64,000 nt of DNA from Verrucomicrobiaceae bacterium (GCA_019694165.1 JAIBCL010000010.1:62001-126000); one strand, 5' to 3'; counted from the stretch's first letter, positions 1 to 9,073 are shown. Numbers and translations: made by a program. Notes: generated from the sequence alone by a model not told the origin.

Positions 1-1
1 G

Positions 2-938
2 CACGGGGTTGTGAAAGACCCACAGGTAGCCGGTGCCGCACACACCTTTGCGCTCGGGATCCTGGTACTTCACGGGCGTTTCGTCGGCCATCACATAGCC
101 GCCCTGGAAAACGTCGCGTTTGATCTGCTCGATGATAAGGCTGCACGCCTCGTGCGTCATGCCCATCCAGCCGCAAAGCGTCTGGCGTGGAATCGGCACG
201 CCGAGCCGTGCATACATCTGTTCGATGCGGTAATACGGCAGGTGCAGCTCGAAGTGGCTGCTCGCGGTGTGCGCCAGCAGTCTCGGCGTGGCAATGCAGC
301 GGTCCTGCAAGGTGTGCAGTGGTGCTGTGATGGGCGGCAGGTGCCGCGCATCCTTGCGCACATACTTCCTTCTCACGAGCTTCTCGCATTGGAACCTGCC
401 GGGGATGTAGTCGATGAGCCTGGTCACCTCCGCTCCGATGCAGGACCAGGCTTCGGGATCGGCTTTGACTTCCCGCGGGTCGATGATGACCTCGCTCACC
501 GGCAGCCCCGCGATGAGTTCGTCGAGCGAACGCTTCCTTTTCCTGCCGTTGCCCGCCGCTGGTGCTGTTGCCGCTTCAGCCTCCGAGCCGCAGGCGGGCG
601 AATCGGAGGCGCCGGCTTTTTTTGCCTCGTCATCCGGCGTCTCGTTTTGCAAGGCATCGAACACCATCTGCAACTGCGCCGCTTCGAGCTTTTGACTCCG
701 GCTTCGCCTACGCCCTTCGGGCAGCCTGCGGCTGTCTATCTCCGCTGCGCTCCGGTTCGCTGCTCTTGCCAAAGAGCTTGCGCGCCATCGCGTTGACCTT
801 CAATCGCAGCACATGGTTGTGCTGCGCGAGTTGTTCGTTATGCTCTTTGAGATCTTCGATCTGCGCTTGCAGCGTCTTGATCATCTCGCGCAGCGCCGCA
901 TTTTCGGCCAGCAGTTGTGCCTCCCCCGGGTTGCTCAT
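2..938 (-). pseudogene. tnpC: IS66 transposase TnpC, frame-disrupted and cut by the window edge
   Basis: The N-terminal 76 codons (938 down to 708) give a leucine-zipper-like helix rich in L, Q and E, ending in the FGKSSE motif normal for IS66 TnpC, and then stop. The rest continues in another frame from about 696 down to 2. It has the KLEAAQL segment, an RRKYVRKD zinc-ribbon-like region, and the ADETPV motif that carries the first catalytic aspartate of the DDE domain. A hairpin-rich insert of about 60 bases (about 696-755) sits exactly at the break and explains the shift, since KSSE and KLEA are normally near neighbours in this family. The protein is therefore probably not made whole. The remaining DDE residues are outside the window. 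Confidence 0.85.
696..755. repeat. short hairpin-rich insert inside tnpC
   Basis: A segment of about 60 bases is made of consecutive tiny palindromes: GGC-TTC-GCC, CCC-TTC-GGG and CAGCC-TGC-GGCTG. It carries CTCCGG at both edges (696-701 and 750-755). It separates two parts of the transposase that should be contiguous and changes the frame. It looks like a small palindromic repeat that inserted into or expanded within the gene. I saw no second copy in this window. Confidence 0.55.
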
Positions 939-1020
939 CGGGACACAACACCAGGCAGCTTTCCTACCAACTCGCGCGCGGGCAGCGCACAGAGATGAAA
1001 AAAACTTCGCGCCGCTTCAA

Positions 1021-1376
1021 TCAACCACGCTCATACCACCAGCGCGGCTTCGCGCCGTGCATGTCGATCCCATCAGTGAGCAGCGAAAAGGCTTCGGGTC
1101 TCAGCTCCAGCTTCACCTGACCCTCCTGCGCCGCACGCGGCCAGAAGAACGTGCCTTGCTCCAGCCGCTTGGTAATCAACCACATCCCCGTGCCATCCCA
1201 ATAGAGCACCTTGATGAGCTTGCGCCGCCGATTGGTGAACACAAACAGCGTCCCGCTGCGCGAATCCTCCTTGAGCCGCTCGCCAACCAGAGCAGGCAGC
1301 GTGTCCCCCCCCCCGCGCGCATGTCGCACGGATCGAGCGCGATGAAGATCCGCAGACTGCCGGCAAAACTCAGCAT
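1021..1376 (-). pseudogene. tnpB: IS66 accessory protein TnpB (Orf2), frameshifted
   Basis: The start ATG at 1376 gives MLSFAGSLRIFIALDPCDMR, the usual start of the IS66 Orf2 family. The body, with LVGERLKED, LFVFTNRRRKLIKVLYWD, TKRLEQGTF and a C-terminal RWWYERG, is in a different frame. The two frames meet at a run of ten C on the plus strand (1305-1314), so one base gained or two lost would restore a protein of about 118 residues. The cause could be a real inactivating slip, a frameshift used on purpose, or a base-calling error in the homopolymer. The start overlaps the end of tnpA by seven bases (1370-1376), which suggests translational coupling in the intact element. Confidence 0.85.
1305..1314 (-). 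other. 10-base C/G homopolymer at the tnpB frame change
   Basis: Ten consecutive C on the plus strand (G in the coding strand) sit between the MRAG segment in one frame and the DTLPALVGERL segment in the other. This is the only place where the two halves of TnpB need to be joined. Confidence 0.8.
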
Positions 1377-1759
1377 GACGGAGATTGTGCAAGAGCCTTG
1401 ATCAGTGCCGCCAGCAGCACAGCCTGTCCGGCGTGCTGCAGGCTCGCCACCGCGCCTCCAGGCAGCGAGACCTCCAGGCCAGACTGCCGCGACGTGCCAG
1501 CAGCCTGCTTTGGATCGAAACAAACCTCCACCAGCCGGGGCTGGGACTGTGCTGCGCGCTTCCTGCCACGCCTGGCGGTCAATCCGTGTTCACACAGCCA
1601 GTTACAGAACGTGTTGTAACGCACACTCGCCAGTTGCGCGAACTTGCCGGTCGGCAACCCGCTCCGCTGAAACTCCCCGACGAGCATCGCACGCCTCTCA
1701 CGCGGTGTGCGCACCCGTCCCAACTCATCACGCTTCAATACCAATGAGGTCTTGTCCAT
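1370..1759 (-). CDS. tnpA: IS66 TnpA-like helix-turn-helix protein
   Basis: A 129-residue protein starting MDKTSLVLKRDELGRVRTP. It has a basic N-terminal half resembling the transposase-8/IS66 Orf1 helix-turn-helix (RRAMLVGEFQRSGLPTGKFAQ, then RYNTFCNWL) and a hydrophobic C-terminal tail. In this family the small first protein is needed for transposition together with TnpB and TnpC and probably binds DNA. The ATG at 1759 was chosen because it begins the conserved region and sits just downstream of a strong hairpin whose loop is purine-rich. An open frame continues far upstream, but that part is antisense to the NAD kinase gene. It is the only intact gene of the element. Confidence 0.8.
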   Translation of the reverse strand: MDKTSLVLKRDELGRVRTPRERRAMLVGEFQRSGLPTGKFAQLASVRYNTFCNWLCEHGLTARRGRKRAAQSQPRLVEVCFDPKQAAGTSRQSGLEVSLPGGAVASLQHAGQAVLLAALIKALAQSPSC

Positions 1760-1761
1760 AG

Positions 1762-1787
1762 ACGTGGGATGCTCTCTCATCCCACGT
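1762..1787 (-). promoter_or_regulatory. perfect hairpin in the tnpA leader
   Basis: A ten-base perfect inverted repeat, ACGTGGGATG and CATCCCACGT, is separated by a six-base loop. It ends two bases before the tnpA start codon. On the coding strand the loop reads AGAGAG, the only Shine-Dalgarno-like stretch nearby, so folding could expose or hide the ribosome site. The regulatory role is an inference. Confidence 0.5.
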
Positions 1788-1893
1788 TTCACATTCCACC
1801 CCTTCCACACGGGAGCCCGGATGACGGATACGCTCGACGTTGCAAAAGAAAGTTCTTTCTTGATGCGCGGGCGGAGCACGAAACCGGAGACTG

Positions 1894-3342
1894 TCAGGGC
1901 CTTGCGGGAACTGGTGAGACAGACGCAACAGATGGAACGGACGAGACGGGCTGCTCGGCGGCTCCGTTGAATTGAATCGCTGCAATTTTCTCCGCCATGT
2001 CGTGGCTGGAGAGGAAGACGAGTTCGACGGCGGCGGCGCGGGAGATGCGGGCGCGCAGGGCGTGGACCGGGCCTTTGGCGATGCCATCGACGAAGGCGGT
2101 GATGGGGCGCTTCTTCGGGTCGAGGCTGCGGACTTCGACGGTGGTATCGGTGGAGAGCAGGGCGCTTTTCCAGTTGGCGGGTTCGAGGACGTTCGAGCCG
2201 ACGAGCAGCCACGCGGGCGTATCGGCCAGCAGGGGGGATGCGCCCATGCTGCGGGCGTAGGCGGTGGAGCCGGCTGCGGTGGCGACGAGCGCGCCGTCGC
2301 TGACGAGTTTCGGTATGCGGCGCACGCCGTTGACGGTGACCTCGAGCCAGGCGCTCTGGCTCGTGGCGCGCTCGACCCAGGCGTCGTTGAATCCGTAGTC
2401 GGTGGTGACGCGGCCGCGCTCGTCTTCGAACTCGAGATAAAGCATGGGGAGCAGGCGGAAGATGACGTCTCGCGGTGGAAAATCGGCACGCGTGATTTCG
2501 TCGCTGCGATTCATGAGGAAGCCGAGGTGTCCGGCGTTGATGCCGAAGAAGGGCAGCCGCCTGCGCCAGTGCTCGCGGATGCCGCGGAGCATGGCGCCAT
2601 CGCCGCCGATGGTGAGGATGAAGCGCGGGTCGGCGTGTTTCGCGGCGTTTGCGCGCAGGCGCTTCGCGAGCGCGGCGGCTTTGGGGTTTTTCAAATCGGC
2701 GCAGAGGAGGAAGCCGGCACCGGCGAGCGAGCCGGGCGACCAGGTGCCGGGCACGGGCGCGCGGTAGAGGCCGTAGCGCTCGATGCAGGCGTGAGCGCGC
2801 GGCGTGACCATCGTGCCGACGGGCTCGCTGCGGCCGAGGCGGGTGCGTACGTCGGTGCTGGAGCCGGGTGCGTCGATGGTGATGAGTTCGTGGTGAGGAG
2901 GGAGGTCGGCGGGATCGAGCGTGCAACCGGGGCGGGTGAAGACGGCGAAGCGCGCGCCCTGCCAGAGTTTGCGTCCGTTTTTCCAGGTGCGCTGGATGGG
3001 CGAGCGGCCTTTGGCTCCGCCTGCGATCAGGTCCGCGCCGACGACGTGCCAGACTTCGCCGCGCGGCTCGTAGCGCGTCTGGAGATCACAGTTGCGGGTG
3101 AAGGTGTTGTTCTCGAGATCGAAGAGATCGACGGCCACGCGGTGCAGGCCGCCGAAGGTGATGTCGGCGAGCGCGGCGCGGAAGACGGGCGGGATGGAGT
3201 TGGTGATTTCCTTGTCGGGCCGCGGACCGCAGGGGATGACGCGCACTTCATCGAAGCGGCGCGCGAGCTTCTCCGCGAGCAGGCGGTGGTGGACTCCGGG
3301 CGGATTGAAACTGCCTCCGAAAATGGCGATGCGCGCGGGCAT
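1894..3342 (-). CDS. fused nicotinate-nucleotide adenylyltransferase / NAD kinase
   Basis: A 482-residue protein with two enzymes of NAD(P) synthesis in one chain. Residues 1-195 are NadD-like: the nucleotidyltransferase start IAIFGGSFNPP, a VGADL motif near 101-105 and SSTDVR (161-166), matching the family's SSTxIR. Residues 205-460 are NAD kinase: IGGDGAMLR (245-253), GINAGHLGFL (267-276) and SDGALVATAAGSTAYARS (348-365). The usual HxGH of NadD reads GVHH (16-19), so the first His is replaced. Known roles are making nicotinate adenine dinucleotide and phosphorylating NAD to NADP; the fusion would join the first and last steps around NAD. The ATG at 3342 starts right at the Rossmann strand; a TTG at 3378 with an upstream GAGAAAGAG is an alternative. 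The tail after residue 465 is low-complexity Ser/Pro/Val. Confidence 0.85.
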   Translation of the reverse strand: MPARIAIFGGSFNPPGVHHRLLAEKLARRFDEVRVIPCGPRPDKEITNSIPPVFRAALADITFGGLHRVAVDLFDLENNTFTRNCDLQTRYEPRGEVWHVVGADLIAGGAKGRSPIQRTWKNGRKLWQGARFAVFTRPGCTLDPADLPPHHELITIDAPGSSTDVRTRLGRSEPVGTMVTPRAHACIERYGLYRAPVPGTWSPGSLAGAGFLLCADLKNPKAAALAKRLRANAAKHADPRFILTIGGDGAMLRGIREHWRRRLPFFGINAGHLGFLMNRSDEITRADFPPRDVIFRLLPMLYLEFEDERGRVTTDYGFNDAWVERATSQSAWLEVTVNGVRRIPKLVSDGALVATAAGSTAYARSMGASPLLADTPAWLLVGSNVLEPANWKSALLSTDTTVEVRSLDPKKRPITAFVDGIAKGPVHALRARISRAAAVELVFLSSHDMAEKIAAIQFNGAAEQPVSSVPSVASVSPVPARP

Positions 3343-3473
3343 GGATGGGATGGTGGAGGCGAAGCGCCGGGGGAACAAACTCTTTCTCGATCAGGGCGGT
3401 TTTCTCGTGGCGGTTTTGCGCAGTTGCGGTGTCAGAAACAATGGGCCATTAATCACGTTGAACGCCTGATCCG

Positions 3474-4916
3474 ATGCCGGTCGCCGCCTTAGTCTGCCCC
3501 CACTGTGAGACGCCTGTCGAACTACAGGTGACAGCAGTGACGCGTTCGCGGCACTGCCCGCACTGCGGGAAGCACATCATGCTGCAGTTTGCGCAGAAGC
3601 AGGGTCGTGTGAAACGCAAGGCGCTGCTGGTAAATGCGAAGGGCGGCCTGGACTTCGATTCGTTCAAGAATGAAACGGCTGTCGAGGAGCCGATGCCGCT
3701 GATGGGTGACGCCTTCGAGCGCATGAAGGCGGATCCGGAGCTGATCGCGATCAAGAAGCGCTTCGCCTGGAGCGCGGGAGTGGTGGCGACGCTGATGCTG
3801 GTGGCGACGATTTTTCATCTGAACCGCGACCGATGGTTCCCCGGGGTCATAAAGCCTGAGCTGCAACCGGTGGTGCATGACGAGGGCGCGGGATCGGCGT
3901 CTTCGGTGCCAAAGGATACCCGCATCGCCACGGCGCAGCGGCCGGAGAAAAAAGCGGAGACGCTGGACTTCACCGCACCAGACAAGCCGGTGGTGGCGGT
4001 GCCGGCGGAGGCCGCCCCGGCACCTGCCCAGCAGCGACGAGATGCACTGCCGCGCATCGGCGCGAAGACGCCCGTGCCCGGGGTAAACATAGGTGCCGCG
4101 CCATCGGTGCCGCCGCCCGTGAGCGCGAAGGCCCGCAATGCGCCCACGACGAAATCGGACAACATGCTGGGCACGCTGCCCCGGTCGATTTTCCGCATCG
4201 CAAAAAAGAATCCGGTGGCAAAGACACAGCACGATTTGGCGAAGGCAAGGGCAGTGCTCGCTTCGTTTTTGAAAGCGCCGGACATCAACCAGCGCCTCCA
4301 GTTCGTGGCCGACCGCGCGAGCGTGGAGCCGCGCGCGAGGGCTTACTATCAGCGCGAGGGCGACGGGCCGTTCGCCTTCGGCAAGATCACCGACTCCGAG
4401 GTCGAAGGGAACGGTGCGATCTCCGAGCACGATGTGGTGCGCCCCGACGGCAGCATCTGGCGCGCATCCGTGGTGAAGGCACCGGATGACAGCTATCTCG
4501 TGGACTGGCCCAGCTTCGTGGCCGAGAGCGATCTCGACTGGCCGGATTTGATGCAGCGGAAACCCAGCCAGCCCGTGATGCTGCGCGTGATCGTCGAGCC
4601 GGCCGCGTTTTACGACGGCGATTTCAGCGACGCGAAGCGGCTGACGTGCCTGAAACTGCTCCGGCCGGCGCATCCCGAGGCACCGCCAGTCTTTGCCTAC
4701 GTGGAGCGTCAAAGCGGATTGGGCCGTGAAATGGACTACTGGTTGAAGCTTGGCGAGAATCAGGCGGTGCCGATGTCGGTCCGCGTGAAGTATCCGCCCA
4801 TCGCCACGGCAGACAACCAAGTGTGGCTGGCTGATCTCGTGACCCCGGGCTGGGTGCAGCGCAGCAGTCAGCCCGTGGTGCAGGCCAGAGGGGCGCCGCC
4901 CGGTGAGATCAAGTAG
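3474..4916 (+). CDS. zinc-ribbon, single-pass membrane protein of unknown function
   Basis: A 480-residue protein. The N-terminus has two CPHC pairs (C8/C11 and C28/C31), a typical zinc ribbon. It is followed by a charged linker and one membrane helix at about residues 98-116 (AWSAGVVATLMLVATIFHL). Residues 120-230 are Ala/Pro-rich and look unstructured. The C-terminal 250 residues form a compact domain with repeated aromatic and charged patches that I do not recognise. The layout implies a cytoplasmic zinc ribbon with the large domain outside the membrane. It is divergent from the nadD-nadK gene with about 130 bases between them, and is followed by the DUF1501 operon. No function is assigned. 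Confidence 0.75.
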   Translation: MPVAALVCPHCETPVELQVTAVTRSRHCPHCGKHIMLQFAQKQGRVKRKALLVNAKGGLDFDSFKNETAVEEPMPLMGDAFERMKADPELIAIKKRFAWSAGVVATLMLVATIFHLNRDRWFPGVIKPELQPVVHDEGAGSASSVPKDTRIATAQRPEKKAETLDFTAPDKPVVAVPAEAAPAPAQQRRDALPRIGAKTPVPGVNIGAAPSVPPPVSAKARNAPTTKSDNMLGTLPRSIFRIAKKNPVAKTQHDLAKARAVLASFLKAPDINQRLQFVADRASVEPRARAYYQREGDGPFAFGKITDSEVEGNGAISEHDVVRPDGSIWRASVVKAPDDSYLVDWPSFVAESDLDWPDLMQRKPSQPVMLRVIVEPAAFYDGDFSDAKRLTCLKLLRPAHPEAPPVFAYVERQSGLGREMDYWLKLGENQAVPMSVRVKYPPIATADNQVWLADLVTPGWVQRSSQPVVQARGAPPGEIK

Positions 4917-5077
4917 CACTCGCGGTTTGCGGAAGGCGCTATGTGGAGATATCCCGCCAACCGCCAGGCGGTGCCATGGCTGCCACACTGCGAACGCTGG
5001 CAAAAAGTCGGCAATGTTGAAATAACAGCGCCTGTATTCCGTAATTTCCGCCAACACACCCCAAAACCTTACTTGCT

Positions 5078-6412
5078 ATGAAAATGCATCCCAACTGTCA
5101 GGGCAATCACATCGACCTCCGCTCAGGAGTCAGTCGCCGCGATTTCTTGTACGTCGGCATGATCGGCGGACTTGGATTGACGTTGCCTGAGATGCTCCGC
5201 CTCCAGGCCGCGCATGTGATGCCGCCGGTCGAGAGCTTCAAGCCTGTCGCCGATTCCGTGATCCACATTTATCTTCCGGGCGGCATGGCGCAGCACGAAT
5301 CGTGGGACCCGAAGCCGTTCGCCGCGCCCGAGTATCGCGGACCGTTCACGCCCATCAAGACGAGCGTGCCGGGCGAGTACGTGGGAGCGAAATTCGAGAA
5401 GATCGCCAAGATCATGAACAAGATCAGCGTGATCCGCTCGATGACGCACGGCGAGGCGGCGCACGAACGCGGCACGCACAACATGTTCACCGGCTACCGG
5501 CCGAGTCCGGCGATCAAGTTCCCGAGCTTCGGCTCCATCATCTCGCATGAGCAGGGCTCGCGGAACAATCTCCCGCCTTATGTGGTGGTGCCGAACATGG
5601 TCGCACCCGAGCAGGGCACCGGCTACATGAGCAGCGCTTACGGTCCCTTTGCCCTCGGCAGCGATCCGGCGGACAAGGGCTTCACCGTGCGTGATCTGCT
5701 CACGCCGAAGGACGTGGATGAGAAGCGCTTCGACCGTCGGCGCAATCTGCTCGGCGTGGTGGACGAGCACTTCAAGACCATCGAGAAAGCCGATGCGATC
5801 AGTGCGATGGACAGCTTCTATCAGGCCGCGTACGGACTCATCAGCAGTCAGAAGGCTCGTGAGGCATTCGATCTCTCGAAAGAGCCGGACAAGCTCAAGG
5901 ACGAATACGGCCGCAACACCGCCGGCATGAGATTCCTGCTCGCGCGCCGCCTCGTTGAGGCGGGTGTGCGCATGGTTTCCGTGAATTACGGCGGCTGGGA
6001 CCATCACTCGAACATCAAGGGTGCGTTCGAGGGCCAGGCACCGAACTTCGACCAGGCATTCGCCCGTCTCATCACCGACCTCGAAGACCGCGGCATGCTC
6101 GACAAGACGCTGGTCATGGTCAGTTCCGAGTTCGGCCGCACGCCGAAGATCAACGGTACCAATGGCCGCGACCACTGGCCGCGCGTGTTCTCCGTCGCGC
6201 TCGCCGGCGGCGGCGTGAAGAAGGGCTACGTCCATGGTGCGTCCGATGCGCTTGGCGCGGAGCCGGATCGTGATCCCGTCAGCCCGCAGGACCTCGCACG
6301 CACGATGTACCGCCTGCTCGGCATCAATGCCGACAAGCGGATCATGGCGGAGGGTGTGCGCCCCATCGACATCGTCAATGGCGGCCAGCTCCTCCAGTCG
6401 GTGATCGCCTAG
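5078..6412 (+). CDS. DUF1501 domain protein (sulfatase/phosphatase-fold, Tat-exported)
   Basis: A 444-residue member of the DUF1501 family, which belongs to the alkaline phosphatase/sulfatase superfamily and is abundant in Planctomycetes and Verrucomicrobia. A twin-arginine signal is visible at residues 19-40 (SRRDFLYVGMIGGLGLTLP). Family landmarks are HIYLPGGMAQHESWDPKP, MTHGEAAHERGTHNMFTGY, and the C-terminal SSEFGRTPKINGTNGRDHWP, which holds putative metal-binding Asp and His. The substrate is unknown; these proteins normally sit beside DUF1549/DUF1553/cytochrome proteins, as here. It is first in a co-directional run to 15802. A 161-base leader precedes it. Confidence 0.9.
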   Translation: MKMHPNCQGNHIDLRSGVSRRDFLYVGMIGGLGLTLPEMLRLQAAHVMPPVESFKPVADSVIHIYLPGGMAQHESWDPKPFAAPEYRGPFTPIKTSVPGEYVGAKFEKIAKIMNKISVIRSMTHGEAAHERGTHNMFTGYRPSPAIKFPSFGSIISHEQGSRNNLPPYVVVPNMVAPEQGTGYMSSAYGPFALGSDPADKGFTVRDLLTPKDVDEKRFDRRRNLLGVVDEHFKTIEKADAISAMDSFYQAAYGLISSQKAREAFDLSKEPDKLKDEYGRNTAGMRFLLARRLVEAGVRMVSVNYGGWDHHSNIKGAFEGQAPNFDQAFARLITDLEDRGMLDKTLVMVSSEFGRTPKINGTNGRDHWPRVFSVALAGGGVKKGYVHGASDALGAEPDRDPVSPQDLARTMYRLLGINADKRIMAEGVRPIDIVNGGQLLQSVIA

Positions 6413-6564
6413 TCTTGCGAACGTTTTCCGTATTGAGAAGGGCGGTGCTGGCTGTGGCCTCACCGCCTTTCGCCTATGAACCAGTTTCCTCAAGCAGGCT
6501 GTTGGATTCACCTGCGGCACCGCAAGAATCCGCGCCGGCAGAAACGTACTCTCCGCACCCTCAT

Positions 6565-9030
6565 ATGAAGCAGTCATCCAGCCTATTGAAGTCCGCGTTT
6601 TGCGCCGGGCTCGCCCTGTTCGCAGCTGCCGCGCCCTCTTCGGCGGCTTATCCCGAATTCTCCGGCACGAAGCCCAATGGCGCGCAGCGTGGCTCTGATG
6701 TCATGGTGACCTTCACGGGGAACCGGCTGGCTGATTTCGAAGGACTGATCTTTTTCACTCCCGGCTTCACGATGAAAAAGGTGGAGAAGGTGGAGAACGG
6801 CAAGGTGGAGTGTCTCGTCGGCATCGCACCCACGGTTCCTCCCGGCAATCACCTCATCCGCCTGCGCACGAAGACCGGCATCTCACACGCACGGCAGTTT
6901 TTCGTCGGACCATTCCCGAACGTCGATGAGAAGGAGCCGAACAATGACATCGAGTCGCCGCAAATCATCGCGCTGAACCAGACCGTCGAGGGTGTGGTGC
7001 AGAATGAGGACGTGGACTACTACAAGGTCACGGTGAAGAAAGGCCAGCGCATCAGCGTGGAGGTGGACGGCCTGCGCCTCGGCTACACTGTCTTCGATCC
7101 TTATCTTGCCATCATCGACAAGGACAAGTTCGAGAAGGCCGCCTCTGACGACACCATCCTCCACCGGCAGGACGGATATTGCTCTTATGTGGCGGAGTAT
7201 GACGGCGACTACATCGTGCAAATCCGCGAGTCATCCTACCGCGGCGGTGGCAACAGCTTCTACCGTCTGCACGTCGGCAGCTTCAGAAGGCCCGACGTGG
7301 TTTATCCTGCCGGCGGCAAGGCGGGATCGAAGGTGAAGGTGCGCTTCATTGAAGGAAAGAACGGCCAGAGCTTCGAAGAAGAAGCCGTGCTGCCGGCGGA
7401 GGAAGATCCCGAGTACATGATCTACGCAAAGTCGCAGGAGCCGGCTCCGTCGGGCAATCCATTCCGCGTCATGGCCTTCGACAACACGCTCGAAGCCGAG
7501 CCGAACGACGAGCAGGCGAAGGCCACCGCTTCGGCAGTCGGAGATCCCGTCGCACTCAACGGCATCATCGAGAAGCCGGGGGACATCGACTATTTCAAAG
7601 TGCCGCTCAAGAAGGGGTTGAAGGTGGAGATCGCCACCTTTGCCCAGGCGCTGGGATCACCGCTCGACAGCGTCGTCGGCCTCTACAATGCCAAGGGCGG
7701 CTCGCTCGGCGGCAGCGACGACGGCGGCGGCCGCCGGCGGCTCGACAGCAAGTTCACCGTCACCATTCCCGCTGATGACAACTACTTCATCCGCATCACG
7801 GATCACCTGGAGCGTGGCGGTTCGAATTTCGTCTATCGCATCGAACTCAAGGCGTCCGAGCCCACGCTCACCTTCTCCTCGCCGCAATTCACGGTGAATG
7901 ACACACACTACCGCCAGTTCATCGCCGTGCCGCGCGGCGGACGCTACGCGACGCTGGTGAACATCAGCCGCAACAATGTCTCGGGAGATTTTGTCTTCGA
8001 TGCTCCCGGTCTTCCGCCGGGCATGAAGTTCCTCACGGATTATCCGGTCAAGGATCTGCAAAACGTCCCGCTTCTCTTCGAATCCGCCCCTGATGCGCCG
8101 CTGGCCCATGCCACGGTGCCCGTGAAACTCAAGCCGGTCGATCCCGCCAACAAGGTCACCGGAAAGCTGCGTCAGGAGTTCGACATCGTGCGCAATGGCA
8201 ACGTCGTCTATTACACCGAGATCGAGGACCGCCTGCCCGTGGCCACCGTCGAGGAGGCGCCGTACTCGCTGGAGATCGTGAAGCCTGCCGTGCCCCTGGT
8301 GGCCGGCGGACTGATGGACTTGAAGGTCGTGTCGAAGCGCAAGGAAGGGTTCAAGGCTCCCATCCGCGTGTTCATGATGTGGAAGCCGCCGGGCGTGAGC
8401 ATCCTCGGCGAGCAGACCATCGCCGAAGGCCAGAACGAGTGCACCTTCATCCTCGATGCCAGCGCCGGAGTGGGTGCGGGCACCTGGAAGATGACGGTGA
8501 TGGGAGAGGCCGAGTCTGGGAACGGCCGCGTTTACAATGCGTCCCCCTATTGTGAAGTGGCCACGGCTCCGGCGATGCTCGCCGCGCCTGCGCTGCCGCT
8601 CACTGCCGTCGAACAAGGCAAGGAGGCCACCGTCACCGCCAAGCTCGAGCACCTCCAGCCTTTCGAGGGCGAGGCCGTCGCCGACATCTACGGCGTGCCG
8701 GACACCATTCCGATCGAAGGCATGAAGATCACCAAGGACACCAAGGAAGTGACTTTCAAGATCAAGACCGATGCGAAGTCGCCGGTGGGCAAACAGGCGA
8801 ACCTGTTTGTGAAAGTCGATGTGCCGGTGAAAGGCGGCCTGATCGTCCATCGCATCGCAACCGGTTCCGTCATCCGCATTGATCCGCCGCGGAAGGCTCC
8901 GCCGCCCGCGCCGGCGCAGCCCGCGGTCGTGGCGCAAAACAAGCCGAAGGAAGAGCCGAAGCCCGCCGCGCCGAAGGCTCTGTCGCGCCTTGAGCAACTC
9001 CGCCAGGAGGCCGCCGCCGGAAAAAAGTGA
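6565..9030 (+). CDS. secreted protein with two pre-peptidase C-terminal (PPC)-type domains
   Basis: An 821-residue exported protein. The ATG at 6565 was chosen because it starts a clear signal peptide (MKQSSSLLKSAFCAGLALFA, with Ala-rich cleavage); the open frame extends to 6415 without a better start. Near residues 110-240 and 310-430 are two PPC-like beta domains with EPNND/EPNDE openings, a DVDYYKV or DIDYFKV strand, and a closing YRLHVG or YRIEL. The rest is predicted beta-sandwich repeats without catalytic motifs. The C-terminus is a Pro/Ala/Lys-rich tail. PPC domains are usually substrate-binding or stability modules. It lies between the DUF1501 and DUF1549 genes, consistent with an adhesion or scaffold role in the same complex. 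Confidence 0.8.
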   Translation: MKQSSSLLKSAFCAGLALFAAAAPSSAAYPEFSGTKPNGAQRGSDVMVTFTGNRLADFEGLIFFTPGFTMKKVEKVENGKVECLVGIAPTVPPGNHLIRLRTKTGISHARQFFVGPFPNVDEKEPNNDIESPQIIALNQTVEGVVQNEDVDYYKVTVKKGQRISVEVDGLRLGYTVFDPYLAIIDKDKFEKAASDDTILHRQDGYCSYVAEYDGDYIVQIRESSYRGGGNSFYRLHVGSFRRPDVVYPAGGKAGSKVKVRFIEGKNGQSFEEEAVLPAEEDPEYMIYAKSQEPAPSGNPFRVMAFDNTLEAEPNDEQAKATASAVGDPVALNGIIEKPGDIDYFKVPLKKGLKVEIATFAQALGSPLDSVVGLYNAKGGSLGGSDDGGGRRRLDSKFTVTIPADDNYFIRITDHLERGGSNFVYRIELKASEPTLTFSSPQFTVNDTHYRQFIAVPRGGRYATLVNISRNNVSGDFVFDAPGLPPGMKFLTDYPVKDLQNVPLLFESAPDAPLAHATVPVKLKPVDPANKVTGKLRQEFDIVRNGNVVYYTEIEDRLPVATVEEAPYSLEIVKPAVPLVAGGLMDLKVVSKRKEGFKAPIRVFMMWKPPGVSILGEQTIAEGQNECTFILDASAGVGAGTWKMTVMGEAESGNGRVYNASPYCEVATAPAMLAAPALPLTAVEQGKEATVTAKLEHLQPFEGEAVADIYGVPDTIPIEGMKITKDTKEVTFKIKTDAKSPVGKQANLFVKVDVPVKGGLIVHRIATGSVIRIDPPRKAPPPAPAQPAVVAQNKPKEEPKPAAPKALSRLEQLRQEAAAGKK

Positions 9031-9073
9031 CATCGCTCCGACTCGCAACAATCCCAGCCCATCGTTCACGTCT

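Larger units (their letters stand above)
1..1790 (-). mobile_element. IS66-family insertion sequence, decayed, truncated by window start
   Basis: Three genes in the order typical of IS66 elements (tnpA, tnpB, tnpC) lie on the minus strand. Only tnpA reads through without a break. The tnpB frame shifts at a 10-base C run, and the tnpC frame is broken by an insert of about 60 bases. The left part of tnpC, with the distal DDE residues and the terminal inverted repeat, lies outside the window. The tnpA-side end is placed only approximately, because no terminal repeat could be matched without the other end. The element borders the fused nadD-nadK gene and does not seem to interrupt it. Confidence 0.85.

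Noticed and set aside
1846..1861. Palindrome AAGAAAG-TT-CTTTCTT downstream of the NAD kinase as a terminator
   Set aside because: The two-base loop is too short and the stem is weak in G/C, so termination is not supported.
4913..4930. TAGCACTC near the end of the zinc-ribbon gene, resembling half of a CIRCE element
   Set aside because: The second half of the palindrome is absent, and no heat-shock gene follows.
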